A stretch of DNA of 64,000 nucleotides from Dermatophilaceae bacterium Soc4.6 (GTDB lineage: Bacteria; Actinomycetota; Actinomycetes; Actinomycetales; Dermatophilaceae): the NCBI GenBank assembly GCA_039889245.1, contig JAZGVH010000002.1, positions 3,100,001 through 3,164,000 of the forward strand, in the 5' to 3' direction. Both the position numbers and the translations under genes were made by a program. Every line of letters starts with the position of its first letter. The first letter of the stretch is position 1. Below the pieces are notes generated by a model that had not been told where the DNA came from, searched no databases, and saw only the letters and a list, made by a program, of their open reading frames with translations. Shown piece after piece: positions 17,276 through 25,138 of this stretch.

Positions 17276-17281
17276 CATACT
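17276..17281 (+). promoter_or_regulatory. -10 element of proC
   Basis: CATACT ends 6 nt before ATG 17288. It gives proC a leaderless promoter separate from proline dehydrogenase. Confidence 0.45.
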
Positions 17282-17287
17282 GGCGCC

Positions 17288-18106
17288 ATGACGACTTCGA
17301 CGAGCACGACGGCGATCTTCGGTGCAGGCGTGATGGGCGAGACCCTCCTCAGCGGGCTGCTGCGCTCGGGGCGCCCGGCCGACGAGCTGGTCATCACCGA
17401 GCGCCGCCCCGACCACGCCGCGATGCTGCAGGAGCGCTACGGCGTGAGGGTGCTCGACAATGCCGACGCCGCCGACGCCGCGACCGTGCTGGTGCTCGTC
17501 GTCAAGCCGCAGGACATGGACGGTCTGCTCGCCGAGGTCCACGACCGGGTGCGGCCCGGCGACCTCGTCGTGTCCCTGGCGGCGGGCATCACGACGGCCT
17601 TCCTCGAGGAGCGGCTGCCCGAGGGCTCCTCGGTCGTCCGGGTCATGCCCAACACCCCCGCGCTCGTCGACCAGGGCATGGCGGCGATCTCGCCCGGGCG
17701 GCACTGCACCCCGGAGCACCTCGCGCAGGCACGGGCGCTGCTCGAGTCGTGTGGGCGGGTGGTCGAGGTGGTCGAGAAGCACCAGGACGCGGTGACCGCG
17801 ATCTCTGGCAGCGGCCCGGCCTACATCTTCTACGTCGTCGAGGCCATGGTCGAGGCCGGAGTGGTGCTGGGGCTGCCCCGCGCGACCGCGAGCGAGCTGG
17901 TGGTGCAGACCCTCTTCGGCGCCGCGACCATGCTCAAGGAGACGGGGGAGCACCCGACGGTGCTGCGCGAGCGGGTCTCGTCGCCGGGGGGCACGACCGT
18001 GGCCGCCCTGCGCCAGCTCGACGACCACCGGGTCCGCGCCGCCTTCATCGACGCCATCGAGGCCGCGTCGCGCCGCTCGCACGAGCTGGCCTCCGGCATC
18101 GGGTGA
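17288..18106 (+). CDS. proC: pyrroline-5-carboxylate reductase
   Basis: ProC performs the last step of proline synthesis, reducing pyrroline-5-carboxylate with NAD(P)H. The 272-residue protein has the N-terminal Rossmann motif IFGAGVMGETLLSGLL, VVKPQDM near residue 75, VVRVMPNTPALVDQG and the C-terminal signature SGSGPAYIFYVVEAMVEAG with SSPGGTTVAAL. The family length is normal. The stop overlaps the GTG of a GNAT gene. In M. tuberculosis proC likewise sits between ppx and bldC. Confidence 0.95.
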   Translation: MTTSTSTTAIFGAGVMGETLLSGLLRSGRPADELVITERRPDHAAMLQERYGVRVLDNADAADAATVLVLVVKPQDMDGLLAEVHDRVRPGDLVVSLAAGITTAFLEERLPEGSSVVRVMPNTPALVDQGMAAISPGRHCTPEHLAQARALLESCGRVVEVVEKHQDAVTAISGSGPAYIFYVVEAMVEAGVVLGLPRATASELVVQTLFGAATMLKETGEHPTVLRERVSSPGGTTVAALRQLDDHRVRAAFIDAIEAASRRSHELASGIG

Positions 18107-18615
18107 GCGGCGCGGGACCCGTCCCGGGGGTGCGCCGGCTGGGGCCCGAGGACTGGGAGACCTACCGCGCGATCCGGCTCGAGATGCTCCGTGACAGCCC
18201 GGACGCGTTCTGGACGTCCTACGACGAGGCCGCGGGGCTCGACGAGGCGACGTGGCGCGAGCGCCTGACCGGGGGTGGCACGCTGCTCGCCGAGCTGGGC
18301 GGCGAGCCGGTGGGCTCGGTGACCACCTGGGCCGGACCGCCCGGGGAGGACGAGCCGGGCCTGACCAACCTCGTGGCCATGTACGTCTCGCCCTCGGCCC
18401 GCCGTCGCGGCGTGGGTGCGGCCCTCCTGCGGGCCGCGCTGCTCGAGGCGCGGGCGCAGGGGCGGCACGTCGTCCACCTGGAGGTGGCGAGCAGCAACCA
18501 CGGGGCGCGCTCGCTCTACGAGCGGACCGGCTTCCGGGCGACCGGGGTCACGCGGCCCCATCCTCGACGTCCCGAGCTGCACGAGGCGCAGCTGGAGTGC
18601 CGGCTCGGGGGCTGA
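18103..18615 (+). CDS. GNAT-family N-acetyltransferase
   Basis: A 170-residue acetyltransferase with the acetyl-CoA pyrophosphate loop RRRGVGAALLRAAL near residue 98 and the late VHLEVASSNHGARSLYERTGF. Substrate unknown. It starts with GTG overlapping the proC stop. The first 50 residues resemble those of the next gene (LGPEDWETYRAIRLEMLRDSP versus LGEDDWQEYRTVRLRSLRESP), so the two are tandem paralogues. Confidence 0.85.
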   Translation: MSGAGPVPGVRRLGPEDWETYRAIRLEMLRDSPDAFWTSYDEAAGLDEATWRERLTGGGTLLAELGGEPVGSVTTWAGPPGEDEPGLTNLVAMYVSPSARRRGVGAALLRAALLEARAQGRHVVHLEVASSNHGARSLYERTGFRATGVTRPHPRRPELHEAQLECRLGG

Positions 18616-18673
18616 GGCGACGACTGACCGGGTGGGATGCCCCGCGGGCCGTCCTCGTGACACATTAGGGGCC

Positions 18674-19213
18674 ATGACCGACGCAACTGTGCGCCCGCTG
18701 GGCGAGGACGACTGGCAGGAGTACCGCACCGTCAGGCTGCGGTCGCTGCGCGAGTCGCCGGAGGCCTTCGCCGCCGAGCTGACCGAGGAGGAGGCCTTCG
18801 ACGAGGCCTTCTGGAGGCTGCGGCTGCGCCGCTCGGTCCGTCTGGTGGCCGAGCAGGACGGCGAGCACGTCGGCATCGTGTGCCTGGGGCAGGCGCACAA
18901 CGACGAGGGCGAGGTGCCCGAGGTCGGGGAGATCTTCGGCCTGTGGGTGGCCCCCGAGGCGCGAGGCTCAGGGGTCGCGACCCAGCTGATCAAGGCCGCC
19001 TCGTCGCAGGCGGCGGGCCACGGCAGGTCGCACGTGGCCTACTGGGTGGGGGTGGAGAACTTCCGCGGGGTCGCCTTCGCCAGCGGCATGGGCTTCCGGC
19101 CCACCGACTTCCGGCGCGAGATGCGGCTGCCCGACGGCACCGACCTCGAGCAGACCGAGATCGCGATGATCCTGCCGCTGGGCGAGGACCGGGGCACACC
19201 CGCGCACCTCTGA
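18674..19213 (+). CDS. GNAT-family N-acetyltransferase (tandem paralogue)
   Basis: A 179-residue acetyltransferase with the acetyl-CoA loop ARGSGVATQLIKAA near residue 98 and VGVENFRGVAFASGMGFRPT near the end. It shares its N-terminal motif with the preceding GNAT but has diverged through the rest. ATG 18674 lies 7 nt after CACATT, a possible -10. An inverted-repeat element follows 32 bp after the stop. Confidence 0.85.
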   Translation: MTDATVRPLGEDDWQEYRTVRLRSLRESPEAFAAELTEEEAFDEAFWRLRLRRSVRLVAEQDGEHVGIVCLGQAHNDEGEVPEVGEIFGLWVAPEARGSGVATQLIKAASSQAAGHGRSHVAYWVGVENFRGVAFASGMGFRPTDFRREMRLPDGTDLEQTEIAMILPLGEDRGTPAHL

Positions 19214-19245
19214 GATCCAGCCGTCGCCGTCCCACCCCCTCCGCG

Positions 19246-19316
19246 TGTTGCGGCCGGCCCCGCACTTACGGGTTTTTTGTCCGCTTCGAACCGGCGCTCG
19301 CCGCAACAAGTGGGTC
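19246..19316. repeat. inverted-repeat element family A, copy 1
   Basis: A 71-bp element with ends TGTTGCGG and CCGCAACAAGTGGG; the left end has lost the first CCCACT. Internal text before the right end (CCGGCGCTCGCCGC) matches copy 4. Inside it CCCG-cactta-CGGG is followed by TTTTTT, which looks like an intrinsic terminator for the GNAT gene. It lies 32 bp 3' of that gene. Confidence 0.75.
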
Positions 19317-19601
19317 GCGGGTCAGGGGTCAGGAGGGGGACCACGCACGAGTCGGGTTCCGCCGGCCGACCCCTGCACGAAGGCCAGTCCGGTGGGGTCG
19401 TGGCGATGTCGCTGCGCTGCCACCAGGCGGCGCTGGCGTCGAGCGACCAGGCCGCGGTCGCCATGAGGGCGACGGCCCCCCGGAGGCGTGGCCCGTGGCG
19501 CATCCAGCGAGTCACGAGGTTTCTCCAGCGAGCTCACACCGACGCTCGGAGGCAAGCGGCCACGGCCTGCCGCCGTGGCGTTTCCCGGGGCTGCCCGTGG
19601 A
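19317..19601. other. gap with a doubtful minus-strand small secreted ORF
   Basis: No firm gene. A minus-strand frame from ATG 19515 starts with a signal-peptide-like segment (GAVALMATAAWSLDASAAWW) but then reads through repeat copy 1 and into the GNAT gene. At best it is a truncated remnant of a small exported protein. Confidence 0.3.
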
Positions 19602-20165
19602 TCAGCGGGGGCTGACTGCGGCGGTGAGGAGGTCGGCCAGCGCCCGGTATGCCGCCGCGTCGTCAAGGCCGGTCGCCTCACCGATGCGCCCGGAGTTGAT
19701 CGCCTCCATCACCTGACCGGCGACGGCGCCGACGAAGGTCGCGTCGACACCGCGCCGGGTCGTGGCCTCGCGCACGAGCTCGCGCACGCGGTCGGCGGCG
19801 AACTCGGTGTTGCGGGTGTAGGTCTCGCGGGCGGGGGCGAAGGCGTCGAGGTCGGCGAAGAAGGCCGGTGAGGCGGGGGAGAGCTCGTCGGAGATGGCGA
19901 GCAGGTAGGCGCCGAGCCGCTTCTCGGGTCGTGACGTCGCGGCCAGCCGGGTCTCGACGCGGGTCGTGGCCCGGCGGAAGAAGGCCCTCACGACGGCGAC
20001 GATCATCTGCTCCTTGCTCGGCCCGACGGCGTAGAGCGTCGACTTGGAGCAGTGCAGGCGCGCAGCGAGCGCGGTGAGGGTGGTGTCGCGGAAGCCCTCG
20101 GCGAGGAAGAGCTCGACCAGCTCGTCGAGGAGGGCGGCGGTGCGCGGGGTCACGCTCGTCGGCAT
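19602..20165 (-). CDS. TetR/AcrR-family regulator
   Basis: A 187-residue TetR-type regulator with the N-terminal helix-turn-helix FRDTTLTALAARLHCSKSTLYAVGPSKEQMIVAVV (residues 25-60) and a helical ligand-binding domain. It is divergent from an acyl-CoA dehydrogenase and an SDR, and a palindrome lies exactly between the two -10 hexamers. It therefore probably represses both itself and the beta-oxidation-like operon, with an acyl-CoA or related compound as inducer (inference). Confidence 0.88.
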   Translation of the reverse strand: MPTSVTPRTAALLDELVELFLAEGFRDTTLTALAARLHCSKSTLYAVGPSKEQMIVAVVRAFFRRATTRVETRLAATSRPEKRLGAYLLAISDELSPASPAFFADLDAFAPARETYTRNTEFAADRVRELVREATTRRGVDATFVGAVAGQVMEAINSGRIGEATGLDDAAAYRALADLLTAAVSPR

Positions 20166-20172
20166 ACGTCGG

Positions 20173-20202
20173 ACAGTACCAGAGGACGCTCTGGGGTACA
20201 GT
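20173..20202. promoter_or_regulatory. divergent -10 elements with shared TetR-type operator
   Basis: The minus-strand -10 TACTGT (20173-20178) ends 7 nt before the TetR ATG. The plus-strand -10 TACAGT is at 20197-20202. Between them is the palindrome CCAGAG-gacg-CTCTGG (20179-20194). One bound dimer would block both promoters. Confidence 0.6.
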
Positions 20203-20239
20203 GCGATGTACCGCCATCACCGACGACCCGGAGGTCACC

Positions 20240-21400
20240 GTGCCCGCCGACCGCTTCCTGCCCACTGACGAGGCCGCAGACCTCATCGCGCTCACCCGCG
20301 AGATCGTCGACAAGGAGCTGCGACCGCGGGTCGACGAGGCCGAGCGCACGGCGACCTTCCCCCGCGAGGTCTTCCGCACCCTGGGCAAGGCCGGGCTGCT
20401 GGGACTGCCCTACCCCGAGGAGGTCGGCGGCGGTGGCCAGCCATACGAGGTCTACCTCCAGGTGCTGGAGGAGATCGCGTCGGCCTGGGCCAGTGTCGGG
20501 GTGGGTGCGAGCGTGCACGCGCTGTCGTGCTTCGGCCTGTTCACCGCAGGCACGCCCGATCAGCAGCAGCGGTGGCTGCCCGAGATGCTTGCGGGCGACC
20601 TGCTGGGGGCCTACTGCCTCTCCGAGGCGCACGCCGGATCCGACCCGGCAGCCATGCGTACCAGGGCCGTTCGCCAGGGCGACGACTACGTGATCACCGG
20701 CACCAAGGCGTGGGTCACCCACGGCGGCGAGGCCGACTTCTACAAGGTGATGGCCCGCACCGACAACTCAGGCGACACCGGTGGCCGCGGCATCAGCTGC
20801 TTCCTCGTGCCCGCCGACAGCCCCGGGCTGACCGCTGACACCCCCGAGGACAAGATGGGCCTCATGGGGTCGACCACTGCCTCGATGCTCTTCGACGGCG
20901 TGCGGGTGCCGGTCGAGCGCCGGCTGGGTGCCGAGGGCCAGGGCCTGCCGATCGCGTTGGCCGGCCTGGATGCCGGGCGCCTCGGCATCGCCGCGGTCGC
21001 CGTGGGCGTCGCCCAGGGTGCGCTCGACGTCGCGGTCCGCTACGCCAAGGAGCGCGAGACCTTCGGCAAGCGGATCATCGACCACCAGGGGCTCGGCTTC
21101 CTGCTCGCCGACATGGCCGCGGCGGTCGACTCGGCCCGCGCCACCTACCTCGCAGCGGCCCGCCTGCGTGACGCCGGAAGGCCGTTCGCCCGTGCCGCCT
21201 CGGTCGCCAAGATGGTCGCCACCGACAACGCGATGAGGGTGACCACCGACGCCGTACAGGTGCTCGGTGGCGCCGGCTACACCAGGGACTTCCCCGTCGA
21301 GCGCTACATGCGTGAGACGAAGGTCATGCAGATCTTCGAGGGGACCAACCAGATCCAGCGGCTGGTCATCAGCCGCCACCTCGCCCACGAAGGAGCCTGA
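20240..21400 (+). CDS. acyl-CoA dehydrogenase
   Basis: An FAD enzyme that introduces the alpha-beta double bond into acyl-CoA. The 386-residue protein has YCLSEAHAGSDPAAM near residue 130, TGTKAWVTHGGEADFY near residue 155, FGKRIIDHQGLGFLLADM and the C-terminal QIFEGTNQIQRLVISRHL, where the Glu is the usual catalytic base. GTG 20240 has CGGAGG seven bases upstream and gives the family's normal length; the first in-frame GTG at 20201 would fall in the promoter. It is followed 2 bp later by an SDR. Chain-length preference is unknown. Confidence 0.92.
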   Translation: MPADRFLPTDEAADLIALTREIVDKELRPRVDEAERTATFPREVFRTLGKAGLLGLPYPEEVGGGGQPYEVYLQVLEEIASAWASVGVGASVHALSCFGLFTAGTPDQQQRWLPEMLAGDLLGAYCLSEAHAGSDPAAMRTRAVRQGDDYVITGTKAWVTHGGEADFYKVMARTDNSGDTGGRGISCFLVPADSPGLTADTPEDKMGLMGSTTASMLFDGVRVPVERRLGAEGQGLPIALAGLDAGRLGIAAVAVGVAQGALDVAVRYAKERETFGKRIIDHQGLGFLLADMAAAVDSARATYLAAARLRDAGRPFARAASVAKMVATDNAMRVTTDAVQVLGGAGYTRDFPVERYMRETKVMQIFEGTNQIQRLVISRHLAHEGA

Positions 21401-21402
21401 GC

Positions 21403-22161
21403 ATGGAGCTCACCGAGACTGCCGCCGTCGTCACCGGAGGAGCCTCCGGGCTCGGGGCGGCGACCGTCGCAGCCCTGGCCGAGCGCGGGGCGCAGGTCTT
21501 CGCACTCGACCTCCCCGCCTCGATCGAGGCGGCCCCCCAGGTGCGGGGCGTCACCTACGTCGCCGCCGACGTGACGTCGCCGGACGACGTACGGCGTGCC
21601 GTCGCCCTCGCGACCGAGGCCGGTGTGCCGCTGCGCACGGTCGTGAGCTGCGCCGGCATCGGCCCGAGCATGCGCATCCTCGGGAAGAAGGGCGTGCACG
21701 ACCTCGACCTCTTCGCCAAGATCGTGCAGGTCAATCTCGTCGGCACCTTCACCGTCATGGCGCTCGCCGCCGAGGCCATCGCCCGGACCGAGCCCGACGC
21801 GCACGGCCAGCGCGGGGTTGTGGTCAACACCGCGTCGATCGCGGCCTTCGACGGGCAGGTCGGGCAGGCGGCCTACGCCTCGAGCAAGGGTGGCATCGTC
21901 GGCCTCACCCTGCCCGCCGCGCGTGACCTCGCGCAGTACGGCATCCGCGTCTGCACGATCGCGCCCGGGATCGTCGACACCCCGCTGCTCGCGACGGTCA
22001 GCGACGAGTTCCGCGCCGGGCTCGCGGCGGGAGTTCCCTTCCCGAGCAGGCTCGCCCGCCCCGACGAGTTCGCCCGGATGGTCACGATGGTCGTCGAGCA
22101 CGACTACCTCAACGGCGAGACCATCCGGATGGACGGTGCCCTGCGCATGGCCCCCCGCTGA
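21403..22161 (+). CDS. SDR-family 3-hydroxyacyl-CoA dehydrogenase-like protein
   Basis: A 252-residue short-chain dehydrogenase with the NAD motif TGGASGLG near residue 11, DVTSPDDV, catalytic Ser in NTASIAAFDGQVGQAAYASSKGG (with Tyr and Lys of YxxxK) and the APGIVDTPLL segment. The insertion around VQVNLVGTF and the overall pattern resemble type II 3-hydroxyacyl-CoA dehydrogenases (HSD17B10-like). It is paired with the acyl-CoA dehydrogenase, so both likely act in degradation of a branched or short acyl-CoA. Confidence 0.87.
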   Translation: MELTETAAVVTGGASGLGAATVAALAERGAQVFALDLPASIEAAPQVRGVTYVAADVTSPDDVRRAVALATEAGVPLRTVVSCAGIGPSMRILGKKGVHDLDLFAKIVQVNLVGTFTVMALAAEAIARTEPDAHGQRGVVVNTASIAAFDGQVGQAAYASSKGGIVGLTLPAARDLAQYGIRVCTIAPGIVDTPLLATVSDEFRAGLAAGVPFPSRLARPDEFARMVTMVVEHDYLNGETIRMDGALRMAPR

Positions 22162-22186
22162 GCCTGCGTCCGCTCGGCGGGCGGCC

Positions 22187-22670
22187 TCAGGGAGTCGCCA
22201 GCTCCACCAGACGGGTAGCCGCGATCTCGACACCTGCCTGGATGACGACCACGGTGCTGTCGCCCACGACCGGCTCGCGCGCCAGCCAGCCTCGTGGTCT
22301 GGTGTCGAACCGGGGCGGGACCGAGCACGACCGCCAGGTGGAGGTCCCGACGTCGAGGGACGAGAGCGTCAGGACGCGCGTGGTGAGGCGCCGGTCGTCG
22401 TAGGGGGCGCTGATCGCCCAGCGTCGGTCTCCGGCCGGTGACGTCCGCAGGGCCGTGACCGGTCGCCCACGAGGCCGCGATCGACGCGGCGGACTCGCTG
22501 CCCTGCGGGTACGGCGCATCCACCCAGCCCGGGGTCCCGGCGGCCGGGGCCGAAGCAGCGAGGGCGGGGCTGGCGCCAGGGGTCACGCCGTCGACGAGCC
22601 CGGTGACGAGCGCGACCACCACCAGCGACTCGTGCTGAAGCAATCGTCGGCCGTGGGCCCGAACTGCCAT
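22187..22670 (-). pseudogene. frameshifted small exported protein
   Basis: From ATG 22670 a hydrophobic N-terminus (LVVVALVTGLVDGVTPGASPALAAS) looks like a signal peptide, followed by TPGWVDAPYPQGSESAASIAASWATG. The reading then has to change frame near 22460 to continue as RPVTALRTSPAGDRRWAISAPYDDRRLTTRVLTLSSLDV through to the stop at 22187. Both halves read like parts of one protein of about 160 residues. No family recognised. A sequencing error or a real frameshift would look the same. Confidence 0.5.
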
Positions 22671-22697
22671 CGCTGCGGTCCCCCCGCCACCCCCGCG

Positions 22698-22773
22698 CCC
22701 ACTTGTTGCGGCAGGCGCCGCTGCCGTGGGTGATCTGCCCTGGTTGGGCGCGGCGTTCACCGCAACAAGTGGG
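22698..22773. repeat. inverted-repeat element family A, copy 2
   Basis: A 76-bp element with perfect 14-bp ends, CCCACTTGTTGCGG and CCGCAACAAGTGGG. The inner right part (GGCGTTCACCGC) matches the other copies. It lies 12 bp beyond the stop of the GH15-like gene and just upstream of the frameshifted exported protein. Confidence 0.85.
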
Positions 22774-22785
22774 TCAGGGGTGGGG

Positions 22786-24096
22786 TCAAGAGTGCAGCTG
22801 CGCCAGGGTCATCAGCACCAGGGCGGCGGTCCAGCCGAGGGGGGCCACGGAGGCGGGGCGTCCGTCGTAGAGCACCTTCTCGGGAAAGGATCCGGCCCCC
22901 GTGCGGTGGTCGTCGAGCCAGCCGAGCACGCGGTAGGCGTCGGCGTCCCGGCCGCAGCCGGCATACGCCAGTCCCATCAGGGCGGTCTCGGGGGTCCAGC
23001 TGATGCCGTCGTCCTTCCACCCGGCTCCCGGTGCGACACCGCCGGCGGGGCGGCGCATCCGGCGCTCGCTGCGCGCGACGGCGTCGGCGAGACCGGCGGG
23101 CGCCGAGGCGAGGTACGGCGGGACGAGGAAGGCGATGGCCGCATCGGGGTCGTCGGCCCCCAGGTGCCGTGGATACCCCTGCGGCCCGTATGCCGCCGCC
23201 ACCACCGTCGCGAGCGACGTCGCCGCGGTCGCTGCCCGCGCCGAGTCGTCGGCGCGATCCAGACGCCTGAGAACCGTTGCGGCAGAGTACAGCCCGATGA
23301 CCAGTGGGGCAGTGGTGCCCAGGGTCACCGAGCGCTCGGCCACCTCCCAGTAGTCGGGGGACGGCGCCGGTAGCCGGGTGCCCTCGCCGGTGAGGTCGAG
23401 CACGAGCCGCACCCCGCGCTCCATCATCGGGCGTAGTGCGGCGGCCAGCGTCAGGCCGGCGTTGCCCGGCGTGGCACTCACGGCGGTGGCGGCGGCCCAG
23501 AGCGCCCACCCCGTGCCGTCGAGCTGGCGCCGTCGCTCGTCGGGCGGCCCTGACCCATCGGGGCGGTAGCGCGCCTCGAACCACCCGTCCTCACCCTGCA
23601 CGTCGGCCAGGAAGAGCGCGATGCGTCGGGCGTCGTCGACGTGCCCCGTCGTGGCGAACGCCGCTGCCGCGTGGGAGGAGTCGCGGGGCCAGACGTAGCG
23701 CCACGACGACGACCACCCGGCGACGTGCTCGCCCCCGGGCAGCGTGAGCACCCGCAGGTCGAGCAGCGCGGCGCGGGCGAGCCGCCCCCACCGGTCGTCG
23801 GCCAGCGCCCACGGGGGAGAGGCAGCGAGCCAGGTGCGCTCGTCGTCGACGAGCAGGTCGGCCGACCGGGCCGAGCGCAGCACCCGGGTGCCGGGCAGCA
23901 CGTCGTCCTGGCGCCCGACGCCGACCACGACGGGTGAGCCGGGCGCCTCGAGGGCGACCGTCTCGCCGTAGAGGGGCACCTCGACGGCGCGCGAGCGCGA
24001 CCAGCGGTCGACGCCGAAGGCGGCACCGAGCCCCGCGACACCGGTGACCCCCGCGGTGCGCAGCACCACGCGTCGACTCGGGCCCCCGTCACTCAC
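22786..24096 (-). CDS. GH15-like glycoside hydrolase with Tat signal
   Basis: A 436-residue protein with an N-terminal twin-arginine-like signal (SRRVVLRTAGVTGVAGLGAAFG) and an (alpha/alpha)6-barrel-like domain. SSWRYVWPRDSSHAAAAFATTGHVDDARRIALFLADVQ near residue 140 is the glucoamylase/trehalase-type motif, and WKDDGISWTPETALMGLAYAGCGRDADAY is near residue 375. It is probably exported folded and acts on an alpha-glucan or related sugar, although substrate and activity are uncertain. GTG 24096 has GATACT 6 nt upstream. Confidence 0.75.
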   Translation of the reverse strand: MSDGGPSRRVVLRTAGVTGVAGLGAAFGVDRWSRSRAVEVPLYGETVALEAPGSPVVVGVGRQDDVLPGTRVLRSARSADLLVDDERTWLAASPPWALADDRWGRLARAALLDLRVLTLPGGEHVAGWSSSWRYVWPRDSSHAAAAFATTGHVDDARRIALFLADVQGEDGWFEARYRPDGSGPPDERRRQLDGTGWALWAAATAVSATPGNAGLTLAAALRPMMERGVRLVLDLTGEGTRLPAPSPDYWEVAERSVTLGTTAPLVIGLYSAATVLRRLDRADDSARAATAATSLATVVAAAYGPQGYPRHLGADDPDAAIAFLVPPYLASAPAGLADAVARSERRMRRPAGGVAPGAGWKDDGISWTPETALMGLAYAGCGRDADAYRVLGWLDDHRTGAGSFPEKVLYDGRPASVAPLGWTAALVLMTLAQLHS

Positions 24097-24102
24097 GTGG
24101 GG

Positions 24103-24108
24103 AGTATC
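24103..24108 (-). promoter_or_regulatory. -10 element of GH15-like gene
   Basis: GATACT ends 6 nt before GTG 24096, which supports this start. Confidence 0.4.
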
Positions 24109-24184
24109 CCACCGCAACCCGTGCGGCCTGGCCGGTCCGCCGTCAACCACGTGCCCGGTCGAGTGGTGGGTGGACGAAGGCCCT

Positions 24185-24429
24185 TCATCCGATCGAGGCG
24201 TCGGAGAGCGGGCCCAACCGCCTGTCCACGGTCACCTCGATGATCCCTGGGCTGGTGGAGAGGTAGTGGCGGGGGACGAGGTCGACGGGCACGCCGAGCA
24301 CGGCTTCCAGCTCGCGCTTCATGCCGAGAAGGTCGAGGACATCGGTGCCGGGCAGAAAGTCGACATCGCTGCCTTCGACATCGTCGCCTCGCGCGACGCT
24401 CCCGGAGAGCTCGATGTGGGTGGGTGGCC
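24185..24429 (-). pseudogene. truncated nucleotidyltransferase (MNT-type) gene
   Basis: One minus-strand frame reads HIELSGSVARGDDVEGSDVDFLPG then DLLGMKRELEAVLGVPVDLVPRHYL and stops at 24185. GSVARGDDxxGSDVDFL is the GSx-DxD catalytic motif of minimal nucleotidyltransferases such as MNT antitoxins. The N-terminus and any start codon are missing because the frame begins right after the trkA stop. No HEPN toxin partner is seen. It is a stub left from a larger gene. Confidence 0.65.
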
Positions 24430-25098
24430 TCAGGGGCGCCCGGCGAGCCGCTCGACCAGCTCGCCCGGCCCGCTGACGATCAGCTCGTGGTGCTCCCCGA
24501 TCTTGGTCGCAGCAGTGGCGTAGCTGAAGGGCTCACCCGGCGCCTTGACCCCGACGACCGTCACACCGTACTTGGTGCGCAGCGAGCTCTGCTCGAGGGT
24601 GAAGCCGACCGTCTCGGCCGGCGGGGTCATCCGCACGATGACGAAGTCGTCGTCGAACTCGAGGTAGTCGAGCATCCGCCCGTTGACCAGGTGGGCCGTC
24701 CGCATGCCCGACTCGGCCTCGGCGAAGATCACCTTGTGCACGCCGATGCGCGTCAGGATGCGCCCGTGCTCGGGCGACATCGCCTTGGCCCAGATGCGCT
24801 CGATACCGGCGTCGACGAGGTTGGCCGCCGCGAGCACGGAGGCCTCGATCGACGACCCGATGGCGACGACGCCGATGCGGGCGCCGGCGTTGCGGGCGCC
24901 GACCGCGAGCGCGGGCACGGTGGCGTCCTTGGTGATGACCTTGTCGACCCGGCCCGCGAAGGCCTCGGCCACGACGGGGTCCTTCTCGACCACGGTCACC
25001 GGGTGGCCGAGGTGAGCGAGCTCGAGGGCGCACGCCGTGCCGAAGCGGCCGAGCCCGATGACGATGACGGGGGCGGCGAAGAGCTTGTTGCGGGCCAT
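24430..25098 (-). CDS. TrkA-family potassium uptake regulator (KtrA-like)
   Basis: A 222-residue cytoplasmic RCK protein that gates a potassium channel or transporter subunit. The N-terminal NAD-binding domain has VIVIGLGRFGTACALELAHLGHPVTVVEKD, and a TrkA-C domain starts around residue 140. No membrane subunit (KtrB/TrkH) is next to it, so the partner is elsewhere. ATG 25098 has an AGGAG ribosome site upstream. It is divergent from the deacetylase gene with about 40 bp between the starts. Confidence 0.88.
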   Translation of the reverse strand: MARNKLFAAPVIVIGLGRFGTACALELAHLGHPVTVVEKDPVVAEAFAGRVDKVITKDATVPALAVGARNAGARIGVVAIGSSIEASVLAAANLVDAGIERIWAKAMSPEHGRILTRIGVHKVIFAEAESGMRTAHLVNGRMLDYLEFDDDFVIVRMTPPAETVGFTLEQSSLRTKYGVTVVGVKAPGEPFSYATAATKIGEHHELIVSGPGELVERLAGRP

Positions 25099-25125
25099 GG
25101 GTGAGGAGCTCCTTGGTCGGGGCGG

Positions 25126-25131
25126 TAGCGT
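25126..25131 (+). promoter_or_regulatory. -10 element of deacetylase gene
   Basis: TAGCGT ends 7 nt before ATG 25139, the same hexamer and nearly the same spacing as at ppx. Confidence 0.5.
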
Positions 25132-25138
25132 CACCATC

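Noticed and set aside
19039-19515. 158-codon minus-strand frame with a signal-peptide-like start
   Set aside because: It runs through repeat copy A1 and deep into the GNAT gene. Only the first 70 residues could be real, so it is listed only as a doubtful remnant in the gap.
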